Position numbers and translations under genes: made by a program. Below, piece by piece: positions 7,036 to 15,068 of a DNA stretch of 19,227 bases. The stretch is from Clostridiaceae bacterium (GTDB lineage: Bacteria > Bacillota > Clostridia > Acetivibrionales > DUMC01). The stretch lies in the NCBI GenBank assembly GCA_012512865.1, contig JAAZDH010000282.1, positions 1 to 19,227 on the forward strand, in the 5' to 3' direction. The notes beneath the pieces were generated by a model. That model was not told where the DNA came from and ran no database searches. It worked only from the letters and a program-made list of their open reading frames with translations. Each line of letters starts with the position of its first letter. Within the stretch, counting starts at the first letter, position 1.

Positions 7036-7101
7036 GACAAGGCAGGGCGGCTTGTAAATCCTTGAAGGTCATGTAGAGACCGGGATCGCCGCCCTCCTGT
7101 C
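7036..7101 (+). other. 66-nt long hairpin upstream of purE
   Basis: The outer stem pairs GACA/TGTC (7036-7039/7098-7101), GG/CC, A/T and GGGCGGC/GCCGCCC (7045-7051/7088-7094), about 14 bp with two single bulges (A7040, C7043). Inside, ATCC/GGAT (7058-7061/7083-7086) and GGTC/GACC (7067-7070/7078-7081) continue one arm. No T-run follows, so it is not a standard terminator. It is much more GC-rich than its surroundings. It may be a structured leader RNA of the purE transcript or a REP/MITE-like palindromic element. It does not show the conserved cores of the purine or ZTP riboswitches. Confidence 0.75.
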
Positions 7102-7170
7102 GAAACCCATGTTATACAAGGATGTGACGATGTGAATTAATTAGACGCAAATCTTGCATGGAGGACAAAA

Positions 7171-7686
7171 ATGAGTACCAGTGCTAAGAAAGTTGCTGTT
7201 GTGATGGGAAGCCATTCAGATTTTGACGTGGTTAAGAAATGTATAATTATCCTTAAAGAATTCGGGGCGGAATACGAGGTCTTGATTTGTTCAGCCCACA
7301 GGACCCCGGACAAGGCGGCGGAATATGCGAAAACGGCAGAAGAAAGAGGTATAGAGGTCATTATTGCAGCAGCCGGCAAGGCGGCACACCTGCCGGGTGT
7401 AATGGCAGCCTACACATCGGTACCCGTAATCGGGATACCCATAAAATCTTCCGCGTTGGACGGCCTTGATTCCCTGCTGTCTATCGTGCAGATGCCTTCC
7501 GGCATTCCCGTGGCATGCGTGGCAATTGACGGGGCTGAGAATGCTGCACTCCTGGCATTGCAAATATTATCGGTTTCCAACAGGGAATTGAGGGAAAAAA
7601 TAAAGGAATACAAAAAGAAACTGGCCTCGGGCGTGGAAGAAAAAAATATAAAATTGAAAGAAATACTTCATAAAGAAGGGTTATAA
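7171..7686 (+). CDS. purE: 5-(carboxyamino)imidazole ribonucleotide mutase, class I
   Basis: PurE converts N5-CAIR to CAIR in de novo purine synthesis. The 171-residue protein carries VVMGSHSDFDVV (nucleotide-binding Ser-Asp), CSAHRTPD with the catalytic His, AAAGKAAHLPGVMAA, and SIVQMPSGIPVACVAIDGAENAALLA. The GKAAHLPG form (GGAAHLPG in enterobacteria) seems normal for clostridial class I enzymes. SD TGGAGGA (7159-7165) precedes ATG 7171. Class I enzymes usually need PurK, which is not in the window; purC, often between purE and purF in Clostridia, is also missing here. A 133-nt gap filled by GC-rich repeats separates it from purF. Confidence 0.95.
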   Translation: MSTSAKKVAVVMGSHSDFDVVKKCIIILKEFGAEYEVLICSAHRTPDKAAEYAKTAEERGIEVIIAAAGKAAHLPGVMAAYTSVPVIGIPIKSSALDGLDSLLSIVQMPSGIPVACVAIDGAENAALLALQILSVSNRELREKIKEYKKKLASGVEEKNIKLKEILHKEGL

Positions 7687-7694
7687 TTATATAC

Positions 7695-7777
7695 GTGACA
7701 GTGGGACGGGGGTCATGACACCAAGGTGAAAGATGTCACAGAAGGACGGGGGTAATGACACCGGGGGTCATGACACC
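7695..7777 (+). repeat. GC-rich interspersed repeat cluster (GACGGGGGTCATGACACC)
   Basis: Three copies of a G-rich unit occur: GGGACGGGGGTCATGACACC (7703-7722), GGACGGGGGTAATGACACC (7744-7762) and a shortened GGGGGTCATGACACC (7763-7777). GTGACA (7695-7700) and TGTCAC (7734-7739) form an inverted pair around the first copy, and each full unit contains the partly palindromic TCATGACA. The composition contrasts sharply with the flanking purE and purF DNA, suggesting a mobile or REP-like palindromic repeat family. A transcript would fold strongly between purE and purF. Confidence 0.8.
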
Positions 7778-7819
7778 AGGGCGTTAAAAAACAAGTTGCA
7801 GTAGATGGAGATTATTTTT

Positions 7820-9226
7820 ATGAAATATGAAATTTTTGATGAAAAATTGTAGGAAGAATGCGGAGTTTTTGGAATATACGGCCATGACAACATTGATGTT
7901 GCAAGACTTACTTATTACGGCCTGTTTGCCCTCCAGCACAGGGGGCAGGAGAGCACCGGGATTGCGGTGAATGATAAGGGCACCCTGATATATTACAAGG
8001 ATGCCGGCCTGGTTTCCGAGGTGTTCAATGACACGATTCTTGATCATTTAAAAGGAAAAATGGCAATAGGCCATGTCAGGTATGCGCCTGATGTAAAAGA
8101 TGACTACAGGGAAAACGTCCAGCCCATCGTGGTAAAGTATAAAGCTGGCCAGTTGGCCCTGGCTTACAACGGCACCCTGGTAAATGCAGAAAGCCTGAGA
8201 AAGGAAATGGAGGAAAAAGGGGCCATATTCCAGGCCAATAATGATGCTGAGCTGATAGCCAGCCTTATTTCAAGGCACAGGATAACAAGCGAAAATATAG
8301 AGGAAGCCCTCGTAAAAATACTTAATGATATTAAAGGATCTTTTGCTTTCGTGATTTTAACCCCCCATAAACTAATAGGGGTAAGGGATCCTCTTGGTAT
8401 AAAACCTTTGTGTATAGGCATGATGGACAGTGCCCATATCCTTGCTTCAGAATCCTGCGCCTTGGATGCCATAGGGGCAAAATACACAAGACAGGTGAAC
8501 CCGGGCGAAATCATCGTGATTGATGAAAATGGAATGAGGTCCATTCAAACAGGGACAACCGGAAAATCCAGGTTTTGCATATTTGAATTCGTGTATTTCG
8601 CCAGGCATGATAGTTTCATAAACGGGGTAAGCGTGTACGAGGCAAGGCTGGAGGCGGGAAGAAGGCTTGCAATGGAGCATCCGGTGGATGCGGATCTTGT
8701 TATAGGAGTTCCCGACAGCGGGCTTATTGCAGCGCTGGGTTTTTCGAGGCAATCAGGCATACCTTACGGTACCGGCCTTATAAAAAACAGGTACGTGGGA
8801 AGGACTTTTATAAAGCCAGGACAGGGAAAAAGAGAAATAGCGGTAAAAATAAAATTTAATGCTATACGCAGTGAGATAGAAGGAAAAAGGATTATAATGG
8901 TAGATGATTCCATAGTCAGGGGAACTACCACGAAAATGATTGTCCAGATGTTGAGAAACGCAGGGGCAAAAGAAGTGCACATAAGGATAAGCTCACCACC
9001 CTACAAGTTTCCTTGTTACTACGGGATTTATACTCCTTCAACAGACCAGCTGGTGGCATCAAGTTTTTCAAAGGAAGAGATCAAGAATCTCATAGGAGCA
9101 GACAGCCTTGAGTACTTAAGCCTGGAGGGGATTAAGAAAACTCCGATAGGGCTGGAGGGGGATCTATGCAGCGCATGTTTTGACGGGCAATATCCAATTG
9201 AACCATATTTCGGGGAGGAAATCTGA
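7820..9226 (+). CDS. purF: Amidophosphoribosyltransferase, in-frame TAG at codon 11
   Basis: PurF catalyses the first committed purine step, PRPP plus glutamine to phosphoribosylamine. ATG 7820 (SD GGAG 7807-7810) gives MKYEIFDEKL, then TAG (7850-7852), then EECGVFGIYGHDNIDVARL in the same frame. The Cys (codon 14, nt 7859-7861) matches the mature N-terminal nucleophile, and the first 13 codons match the B. subtilis-type propeptide. After the TAG the next plausible start is GTG 7967, which would lose the Cys. The Gln-binding RYST motif reads RYAPDVKDD. The PRPP site RIIMVDDSIVRGTT (357-370) is intact, and four Cys (253, 399, 450, 453) match the B. subtilis 4Fe-4S ligands. TAG ends other genes here, so general recoding is unlikely. 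Nonsense mutation, sequence error, readthrough or a truncated ammonia-dependent enzyme are all possible. Confidence 0.9.
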
Positions 9227-10258
9227 ATGACGACATACAAGGATGCAGGTGTTGATATTGAAGCAGGATACAAAGCGGTAAAACTCATGAGGGAACATGT
9301 GAGAAAAACCTTCCGCCCGGGAGTCCTTACCGATATCGGTGGGTTTGGAGGGTTGTTCGCCCTGGACAAGGATAAGTACAAGGAACCGATCCTTGTTTCA
9401 GGTACCGACGGGGTTGGAACAAAGCTAAAAATAGCTTTCCTGATGGACAAGCATGATACAGTCGGCATAGACTGCGTAGCCATGTGTGTCAACGATGTGG
9501 TATGCAGCGGTGCAGAGCCTTTATTTTTCCTGGACTATATTGCTACCGGGAAAAACCGGCCTGAGAGGATTGCGGATATTGTAAAAGGTGTGGCGGAAGG
9601 GTGCCTTCTTGCAGGATGCGCTTTAATTGGAGGAGAAACCGCAGAAATGCCGGGGTTTTATGCAAGCGAGGAGTATGATATTGCAGGCTTTGCAGTTGGT
9701 ATTGTTGACAGGAAAAAGATTATAGACGGAAGAGATATAAAGCCGGGGGACAAGATTATCGGGCTTGAGTCTTCCGGGTTGCACAGCAATGGTTTTTCGC
9801 TTGTAAGAAAATTTCTGAATCCAAACAAGGAAAAGCTCCATGAATACGTTGAGGCTTTAAAAAACAGCCTGGGTGATGAACTGTTAAGGCCTACCAGGAT
9901 ATATGTGAAAGAAGTATTGGATTTGATACCCAAGTTTAAAATAAAAGGTATATGCCATATAACCGGGGGAGGGTTCTTCGAAAACATACCCAGGATGCTG
10001 CCGCCGGGAATAAGGGCAAGAGTTGAAAAAGATTCATGGCCCGTCCCGCCGATTTTTGAAATCCTCCGCGGCATCGGAAGTATTGATGAAAAGGATATGT
10101 ACGGTACATTCAACATGGGAATCGGAATGGCACTGGTGGTGGAAAACGGTTCTGAAAACGAAATAGCACATTACTTTAATGTCGAGAAGAAGCACCCGTA
10201 TAAGCTGCATATTATAGGTGAACTGGCTGAAGGCGAACCAGGGGTGGAGCTATGCTAA
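9227..10258 (+). CDS. purM: Phosphoribosylformylglycinamidine cyclo-ligase (AIR synthetase)
   Basis: PurM closes the imidazole ring of FGAM with ATP to give AIR. The 343-residue protein has the family length and motifs: SGTDGVGTKL (58-67), the ATP-grip stretch DCVAMCVNDVVCSGAEPLFF (82-101), GGETAEMPG (135-143) and GGGFFENIPRMLP in the C-terminal half. ATG 9227 follows the purF TGA with no gap, and SD GGGGAGG lies within the end of purF, so the two are translationally linked. Its 3' end overlaps purN by 7 nt. No lesions are seen. Confidence 0.97.
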   Translation: MTTYKDAGVDIEAGYKAVKLMREHVRKTFRPGVLTDIGGFGGLFALDKDKYKEPILVSGTDGVGTKLKIAFLMDKHDTVGIDCVAMCVNDVVCSGAEPLFFLDYIATGKNRPERIADIVKGVAEGCLLAGCALIGGETAEMPGFYASEEYDIAGFAVGIVDRKKIIDGRDIKPGDKIIGLESSGLHSNGFSLVRKFLNPNKEKLHEYVEALKNSLGDELLRPTRIYVKEVLDLIPKFKIKGICHITGGGFFENIPRMLPPGIRARVEKDSWPVPPIFEILRGIGSIDEKDMYGTFNMGIGMALVVENGSENEIAHYFNVEKKHPYKLHIIGELAEGEPGVELC

Positions 10259-10896
10259 GACTGGGAGTCATGGTATCCGGTGGCGGGACCAATTTGCAGG
10301 CCATCATTGATAGTATAGAATCCGGATATCTTGTAAACTGCTCCATTGTCACGGTAGTATCCAGCAGGAAGGATGCATATGCCCTTGTAAGGGCTGAAAA
10401 GCATGGTATACCTTCCGTATGTATCAGGCGCAAGGATTATGATACCCTGGAAGAATATGATGAAGCCCTTGTTTCCCATTTAAAGAAATACAAGGTGGAC
10501 CTGGTGGTAATGGCAGGCTTTTTGTCAATAGTCGGCGAGAGATTTATCAATGAATTTCCAAGCAGGATTATAAATATTCATCCATCTTTGATACCTTCTT
10601 TTTGCGGGAAAGGATACTATGGAATTATACCCCATAAGGCAGCGCTGGAGTATGGGGTCAAGGTGACCGGCGCTACCGTGCATTTTGTCACCCTTGAAGC
10701 GGATTCAGGACCGATAATACTGCAAAAGGCGGTATATGTGAAAGAGGATGACACTCCTGAAACACTCCAGAAAAGGGTAATGGAAGAAGCAGAGTGGAAA
10801 ATATTGCCTGAAGCAATAAAGCTTTTTTCACAAGGCAGGCTTGCGGTGGAAGGCAGGAAAGTCAGGATTTTAAAAGAGGAGAGTGATATATGTTGA
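10252..10896 (+). CDS. purN: Phosphoribosylglycinamide formyltransferase
   Basis: PurN transfers a formyl group from 10-formyl-THF to GAR. In the 214-residue protein, the phosphate loop is VSGGGTNLQAI (8-18). The catalytic triad is visible: Asn108 and His110 in INIHPSLIPSFCGKGYYG, and Asp151 in TLEADSGPII. The FCGKGYYG loop is the clostridial subtype rather than the enterobacterial one. It overlaps purM by 7 nt at the start and purH by 7 nt at the end, typical of coupled translation in a purine operon. Confidence 0.96.
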   Translation: MLRLGVMVSGGGTNLQAIIDSIESGYLVNCSIVTVVSSRKDAYALVRAEKHGIPSVCIRRKDYDTLEEYDEALVSHLKKYKVDLVVMAGFLSIVGERFINEFPSRIINIHPSLIPSFCGKGYYGIIPHKAALEYGVKVTGATVHFVTLEADSGPIILQKAVYVKEDDTPETLQKRVMEEAEWKILPEAIKLFSQGRLAVEGRKVRILKEESDIC

Positions 10897-12458
10897 TTAA
10901 ACGTGCGCTTATAAGTGTATCGAATAAAACAGGTATAGTTGATTTTGCAAGGGAATTGGAGCAGCTTGGCGTGGAAATCCTCTCAACGGGCGGTACGGAG
11001 AGGGAATTGAAGAATGCGGGGATAAAAGTAAAAAATGTTTCGGAAGTTACGGGTTTCCCGGAATGTCTTGACGGAAGGGTGAAAACCTTGCACCCGAAAA
11101 TTCATGGAGGAATTCTAGCGGTGCGGGACAACCGTGAGCATATAAGGCAGATGGAAGAACTTGGGATAGGGCTTATCGACATGGTGGTGATTAACCTTTA
11201 TCCCTTTAAAGAAACCATTCTAAGGGAAAACACGAGCATGGAAGATGCAATCGAAAACATAGATATTGGCGGACCGGCAATGCTTAGGGCTGCCGCCAAG
11301 AATTACAGGGACGTGGTGGTTGTTGTTGATCCCTCGGATTACCGGCCGGTCCTGGATGAGATAAAGAGTACAGGAAAGGTTGATATTAAAACCAGGTTCA
11401 GGCTTGCATGGAAGGTGTTTGAACACACCGGCCATTATGATACGCTGGTGGCCGGTTACTTGAAGGAGAAGGCTTTTGAAGATGGTGCAATTGGTGAAGG
11501 TGACCTCTTCCCTGGCACCATTACGATGACATATGAGAAGGTGCAGGATATGAGATATGGCGAAAACCCGCGCCAAAAAGCCGCATTCTACAAGGAGACA
11601 ATGGCAAGGGGAGGTTATATTGTTAACGCAATACAGCTTCACGGCAAGGAACTTTCCTTTAACAACGTTAATGATGCCAATGGAGCCCTTGAACTACTGA
11701 AGGAATTTGACGAGCCCACGGTTGTTGCCGTAAAGCATGCAAATCCTTGCGGTGTTGGCAGTGCCGGCAGCATATACGAGGCTTATATTAAAGCATATGA
11801 AGCAGATCCTGTTTCGATCTTCGGGGGGATTGTTGCCGCAAACAGGGAAATAGAAGAGAAAACCGCCGAAGAGATAAACAAAACATTCGTGGAAATCGTG
11901 ATAGCTCCTTCCTACACTGAGAAGGCCCTTGAGATTTTAACCAAAAAGAAAAACATCAGGGTACTAAAGCTGGATGATATTACGCGGAAACCCTCGAGTA
12001 GGGATTTTGACATGAAGAGGGTATCCGGAGGCCTTTTAGTACAGGAGTACAATACGGGGTTGATAAACGCGGATGATATAAAATATGTAACAAGTAAAAA
12101 GCCGGACGAAAAACAAATGGAAGACTTGATTTTCGCGATGAAGGTTGTCAAGCACACGAAATCCAACGCCATAGTGCTGGCGAAAAACAAGCAAACGGTG
12201 GGTATCGGGCCAGGACAGGCAAACAGGGTTACATCCGTTAAAATAGCCCTTGATTACGCAAAAGAAAAGGCAAGGGGTGCAGTGCTGGCATCGGATGCAT
12301 TCTTCCCCTTCCCTGACTGGATTGAAATGGCGGCTGCATCTGGTATCGTAGCTGTAATGCAGCCGGGAGGCTCCCTGAGGGACCAGGAGTCTATAGATGA
12401 ATGCAATGAAAAGGGCATAGCCATGGTGTTTACCGGGATGAGGCATTTCAAGCATTGA
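10890..12458 (+). CDS. purH: Bifunctional AICAR transformylase / IMP cyclohydrolase
   Basis: PurH performs the last two steps to IMP. The N-terminal cyclohydrolase domain has STGGTERELKNAG (32-44), LDGRVKTLHPKIHGG (60-74) and IDIGGPAMLRAAAKN (124-138). The C-terminal transformylase domain has RYGENPRQ (222-229), the Lys282-His283 catalytic pair in KHANPCGVG, SIFGGIVAANREIEE, IGPGQANRV, and a C-terminus ending TGMRHFKH. At 522 residues it is complete (family about 510-525). ATG 10890 lies inside the end of purN after a GAGGAGAG ribosome binding site. It ends 23 nt before the purD start. Confidence 0.97.
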   Translation: MLIKRALISVSNKTGIVDFARELEQLGVEILSTGGTERELKNAGIKVKNVSEVTGFPECLDGRVKTLHPKIHGGILAVRDNREHIRQMEELGIGLIDMVVINLYPFKETILRENTSMEDAIENIDIGGPAMLRAAAKNYRDVVVVVDPSDYRPVLDEIKSTGKVDIKTRFRLAWKVFEHTGHYDTLVAGYLKEKAFEDGAIGEGDLFPGTITMTYEKVQDMRYGENPRQKAAFYKETMARGGYIVNAIQLHGKELSFNNVNDANGALELLKEFDEPTVVAVKHANPCGVGSAGSIYEAYIKAYEADPVSIFGGIVAANREIEEKTAEEINKTFVEIVIAPSYTEKALEILTKKKNIRVLKLDDITRKPSSRDFDMKRVSGGLLVQEYNTGLINADDIKYVTSKKPDEKQMEDLIFAMKVVKHTKSNAIVLAKNKQTVGIGPGQANRVTSVKIALDYAKEKARGAVLASDAFFPFPDWIEMAAASGIVAVMQPGGSLRDQESIDECNEKGIAMVFTGMRHFKH

Positions 12459-12481
12459 TTGTTGGAGGTGGGACTTGTTAT

Positions 12482-13741
12482 ATGAAAGTACTTGTGGTCG
12501 GCGGTGGGGGCAGGGAACACGCCCTGGTATGGAAGGTATCCCGGAGCCCCTTGGTGAGCGAGGTTTACTGTGCTCCCGGCAATGGGGGGATATCAAGGAT
12601 TGCAGCTTGTATCCCCGTAAAAGCCATGGATATAGAGGGCATTGTTACCTTTTCGAAGAAAAACAATATTGACCTGGTCGTGGTTTCACCGGACGACCCC
12701 CTTGCGGCAGGAATGGTGAATGCCTTGCAGGATGCTGGAATAAGAGCTTTTGGACCTGTGAAGGAAGCCGCGGTTATAGAATCAAGCAAGGTTTTTGCAA
12801 AGAACTTGATGAAAAAGTACAAGATTCCAACAGCCAGGCACGAGGTTTTTAACAGCCCGGATAAGGCAATAAAATATGCAAGGAAACAGAAGTATCCCCT
12901 TGTAATAAAAGCGGACGGCCTTGCAGCCGGAAAGGGGGTTATAATAGCCGGCACCTATGACATGGCCCTGGATGCAATCCATGAAATAATGGAAAAGAAG
13001 ATTTTTGGAGAATCTGGCAGCAGGATAGTAATAGAAGAATACCTGGAGGGGAAGGAAGCAACAGTGCTGGCATTTACCGATGGGAATACGCTGGTTCCCA
13101 TGGTCAGTTCCCAGGACCACAAGAAGGCATACGATTACGACCTGGGTCCCAACACCGGGGGCATGGGGGCCTTTTCGCCAAGCCGGCATTATAATGAAAG
13201 GATGGCGGAAATATGCCAGGATGGGATTTTTCTTCCCACTATTCACGGGATGAGAAACGAAGGCATCAAGTTTAAGGGAGTCTTGTATTTCGGCCTTATG
13301 CTTACTGATGACGGCCCGAGGGTGCTGGAGTACAACGCAAGATTCGGTGACCCCGAGGCACAGGTTGTATTACCCAGGCTTAAAAATGACATAGTGGAAA
13401 TATTCGAAGCCATAATAGATGAAAGGCTGGATAAAACCAGGATTGAATGGGATGACAGGGCTGCAGCCTGCATAATAGCGGCATCGGATGGTTACCCGGG
13501 CATGTACCGCACGGGCTTTGAGATAAGCGGCATAGAAGAAGCGGAAAAAGAAGAGGATGTAATGGTTTTTCATGCAGGAACAAGGCATGAAAACGGGAAG
13601 TATTATACGGCAGGAGGGCGTGTCCTTGGGGTTACTGCACTGGGTAATACGCTTGAAACAGCCATAAATAAGGCGTACAATGGAATAATGGAAATTAATT
13701 TCCAAGGCATGCACTACAGGAAGGATATTGGCATGAGATGA
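12482..13741 (+). CDS. purD: Phosphoribosylamine-glycine ligase (GAR synthetase)
   Basis: PurD joins glycine to phosphoribosylamine using ATP; it is an ATP-grasp enzyme of 419 residues. Motifs from ATG 12482 are VLVVGGGGREHA (3-14), KADGLAAGKGV (143-153), QDHKKAYDYDLGPNTGGMGA, and LEYNARFGDPEAQ with the metal-binding Glu and Asn. SD GGAGGTG (12464-12470) fixes ATG 12482; the frame opens earlier at TTG 12455, but that overlaps the purH stop and lacks an SD. SPDDPLAAG replaces the usual GPEDPL-AG, a mild change. Its TGA overlaps the nadD ATG (ATGA), linking purine synthesis to NAD synthesis in one unit. Confidence 0.96.
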   Translation: MKVLVVGGGGREHALVWKVSRSPLVSEVYCAPGNGGISRIAACIPVKAMDIEGIVTFSKKNNIDLVVVSPDDPLAAGMVNALQDAGIRAFGPVKEAAVIESSKVFAKNLMKKYKIPTARHEVFNSPDKAIKYARKQKYPLVIKADGLAAGKGVIIAGTYDMALDAIHEIMEKKIFGESGSRIVIEEYLEGKEATVLAFTDGNTLVPMVSSQDHKKAYDYDLGPNTGGMGAFSPSRHYNERMAEICQDGIFLPTIHGMRNEGIKFKGVLYFGLMLTDDGPRVLEYNARFGDPEAQVVLPRLKNDIVEIFEAIIDERLDKTRIEWDDRAAACIIAASDGYPGMYRTGFEISGIEEAEKEEDVMVFHAGTRHENGKYYTAGGRVLGVTALGNTLETAINKAYNGIMEINFQGMHYRKDIGMR

Positions 13742-14442
13742 TGAGTATGAATGGCTTGCAAGGGACAGGAGAGAAACAGGGTTCACGAAGAAGAATCGGT
13801 ATTTCAGGAGGCACTTTCGACCCGGTACATTACGGGCACCTGGTAATAGCGGAAGAAGCCAGGGAAGCTTTCAGGCTGGAAAAAATCCTGTTTATACCTT
13901 CAGGCAATCCCCCCCATAAGGCAGGCCGTGATGTTACGCCTGCCAGGCACAGGTATGAAATGGTGAGAAGAGCTGTGCGCGATAATCCTTATTTCGAAGT
14001 GTCCGGCATTGAAATAAATAGGGAAGGCAGCTCATATACAATGGACACCCTAAGGGAATTAAGGGGGGTGTACGGCGAAAACACGGATTTTTACTTTATC
14101 ATTGGGGCAGACATAATACCGGAGCTTACTACCTGGAAGTATTTTGAGCAGGTCTTTGGAATGTGCGAGTTTATAGCTGCCCTAAGACCCGGGTATAATA
14201 AAGATGCTTTAATAAAAGAGGTAGAGTACCTGGAAAATAATTACCGGGCCAGGATTCACATATTTGGGAGCCTGTTGATTGGGGTTTCGTCTACAATGGT
14301 TCGCGAAAGGGTAAGGAAAGGCAGGACAATAAAGTACCTGGTACCTGGAAGCGTCGAGGAATATATCAGGGAAAAGGGATTATACAGATACAGGGATAAC
14401 GGGGATATTAACGGGATATTGGCGAATGGCTTGCGGAAGTGA
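13738..14442 (+). CDS. nadD: Nicotinate-nucleotide adenylyltransferase
   Basis: NadD adenylates nicotinate mononucleotide to deamido-NAD. The protein has the nucleotidyltransferase signature GGTFDPVHYGH (24-34), IPSGNPPHK, IIGADIIPELTTW and VSSTMVRER (183-191), an ISSTxxR-type motif. The catalytic core starts about residue 19, so the predicted protein has an extra N-terminal tail of about 18 residues; a downstream ATG (13747) would shorten it only slightly. The start overlaps the purD stop by 4 nt. In many Clostridia nadD follows obgE, so placement directly behind the purine operon is a local rearrangement or lineage trait. yqeK starts 11 nt after its stop. Confidence 0.94.
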   Translation: MMSMNGLQGTGEKQGSRRRIGISGGTFDPVHYGHLVIAEEAREAFRLEKILFIPSGNPPHKAGRDVTPARHRYEMVRRAVRDNPYFEVSGIEINREGSSYTMDTLRELRGVYGENTDFYFIIGADIIPELTTWKYFEQVFGMCEFIAALRPGYNKDALIKEVEYLENNYRARIHIFGSLLIGVSSTMVRERVRKGRTIKYLVPGSVEEYIREKGLYRYRDNGDINGILANGLRK

Positions 14443-14452
14443 AAGTGGTATT

Positions 14453-15025
14453 ATGACATTGGAGGAAATGAAAGAAAAACTAAAAAGGGACCTTGATACT
14501 GAAAGGTACATGCATTCAATAAATGTGATGAATACTGCCGTGGAGCTTGCCGGTTATTACGCCGTGGATAAAAGAAAAGCTGAGATAGCCGGTATTTTAC
14601 ATGATTGCGCAAGAGGTTTGAGCCGGGAGGGCATTTTTTCTACCTGTATCATTGCCGGCATAAAAGTCGACGAAATTAATAAAAGGCAGCCCAAGCTCTT
14701 GCATGGCCCTGTTGGGGCATATCTGGCAAGGGTTGATTACGGCATCGGCGATGAAGAAGTGCTGGAGGCTATAAAAGTTCATACTACAGGTAAAGAGAAT
14801 ATGGGAATGCTGGATAAAATCATCTTCCTTGCAGATATAATTGAACCGGAAAGGGACTTCCAGGGAGTTGACCGCATAAGGGAAATGGCATATATGGATA
14901 TTGACAGGGCCTTGATGTTGGCCTTTGATAGGATTATAACCCATGTTCTCGAAAAAAGGGAACTGTTGCACCCTGATACAATCAATGCAAGGAATTACAT
15001 TTTAATGTATTATACCAGGCCTTGA
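14453..15025 (+). CDS. yqeK: YqeK-family HD-domain hydrolase (symmetrical Ap4A hydrolase type)
   Basis: This HD-superfamily metal-dependent phosphohydrolase has about 190 residues. Metal ligands are His21 (ERYMHSINV), His50-Asp51 (GILHDCARGL), His84 (LLHGPVGAYLA), His110 (KVHTTG) and Asp128 (FLADIIEPERDF). Members of the YqeK family hydrolyse diadenosine tetraphosphate to ADP. ATG 14453 gives the normal N-terminus (MTLEEMKEKLKRDLDTERY); a longer in-frame start at 14426 overlaps nadD and adds nine non-conserved residues. The SD is weak (GGAAGTGA), consistent with coupling to nadD. The nadD-yqeK-rsfS order is the standard Firmicutes arrangement, although the LytR-type gene often found between yqeK and rsfS is missing. 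Confidence 0.93.
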   Translation: MTLEEMKEKLKRDLDTERYMHSINVMNTAVELAGYYAVDKRKAEIAGILHDCARGLSREGIFSTCIIAGIKVDEINKRQPKLLHGPVGAYLARVDYGIGDEEVLEAIKVHTTGKENMGMLDKIIFLADIIEPERDFQGVDRIREMAYMDIDRALMLAFDRIITHVLEKRELLHPDTINARNYILMYYTRP

Positions 15026-15068
15026 AAGGCAGACCTAAAATAATTTTTTCATGGAGGTTGAGAATATA

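Noticed and set aside
7036..7101. ZTP or purine riboswitch before purE.
   Set aside because: The conserved ZTP cores (GGGTCGTG and CCGCCTGGGC) and the purine three-way junction pattern are absent; the element is one long arm.
7850..7852. TAG as a pyrrolysine or generally reassigned codon.
   Set aside because: TAG ends larC (2158-2160) and the permease (6864-6866) at expected protein ends, so it works as a stop here; site-specific readthrough is not excluded.
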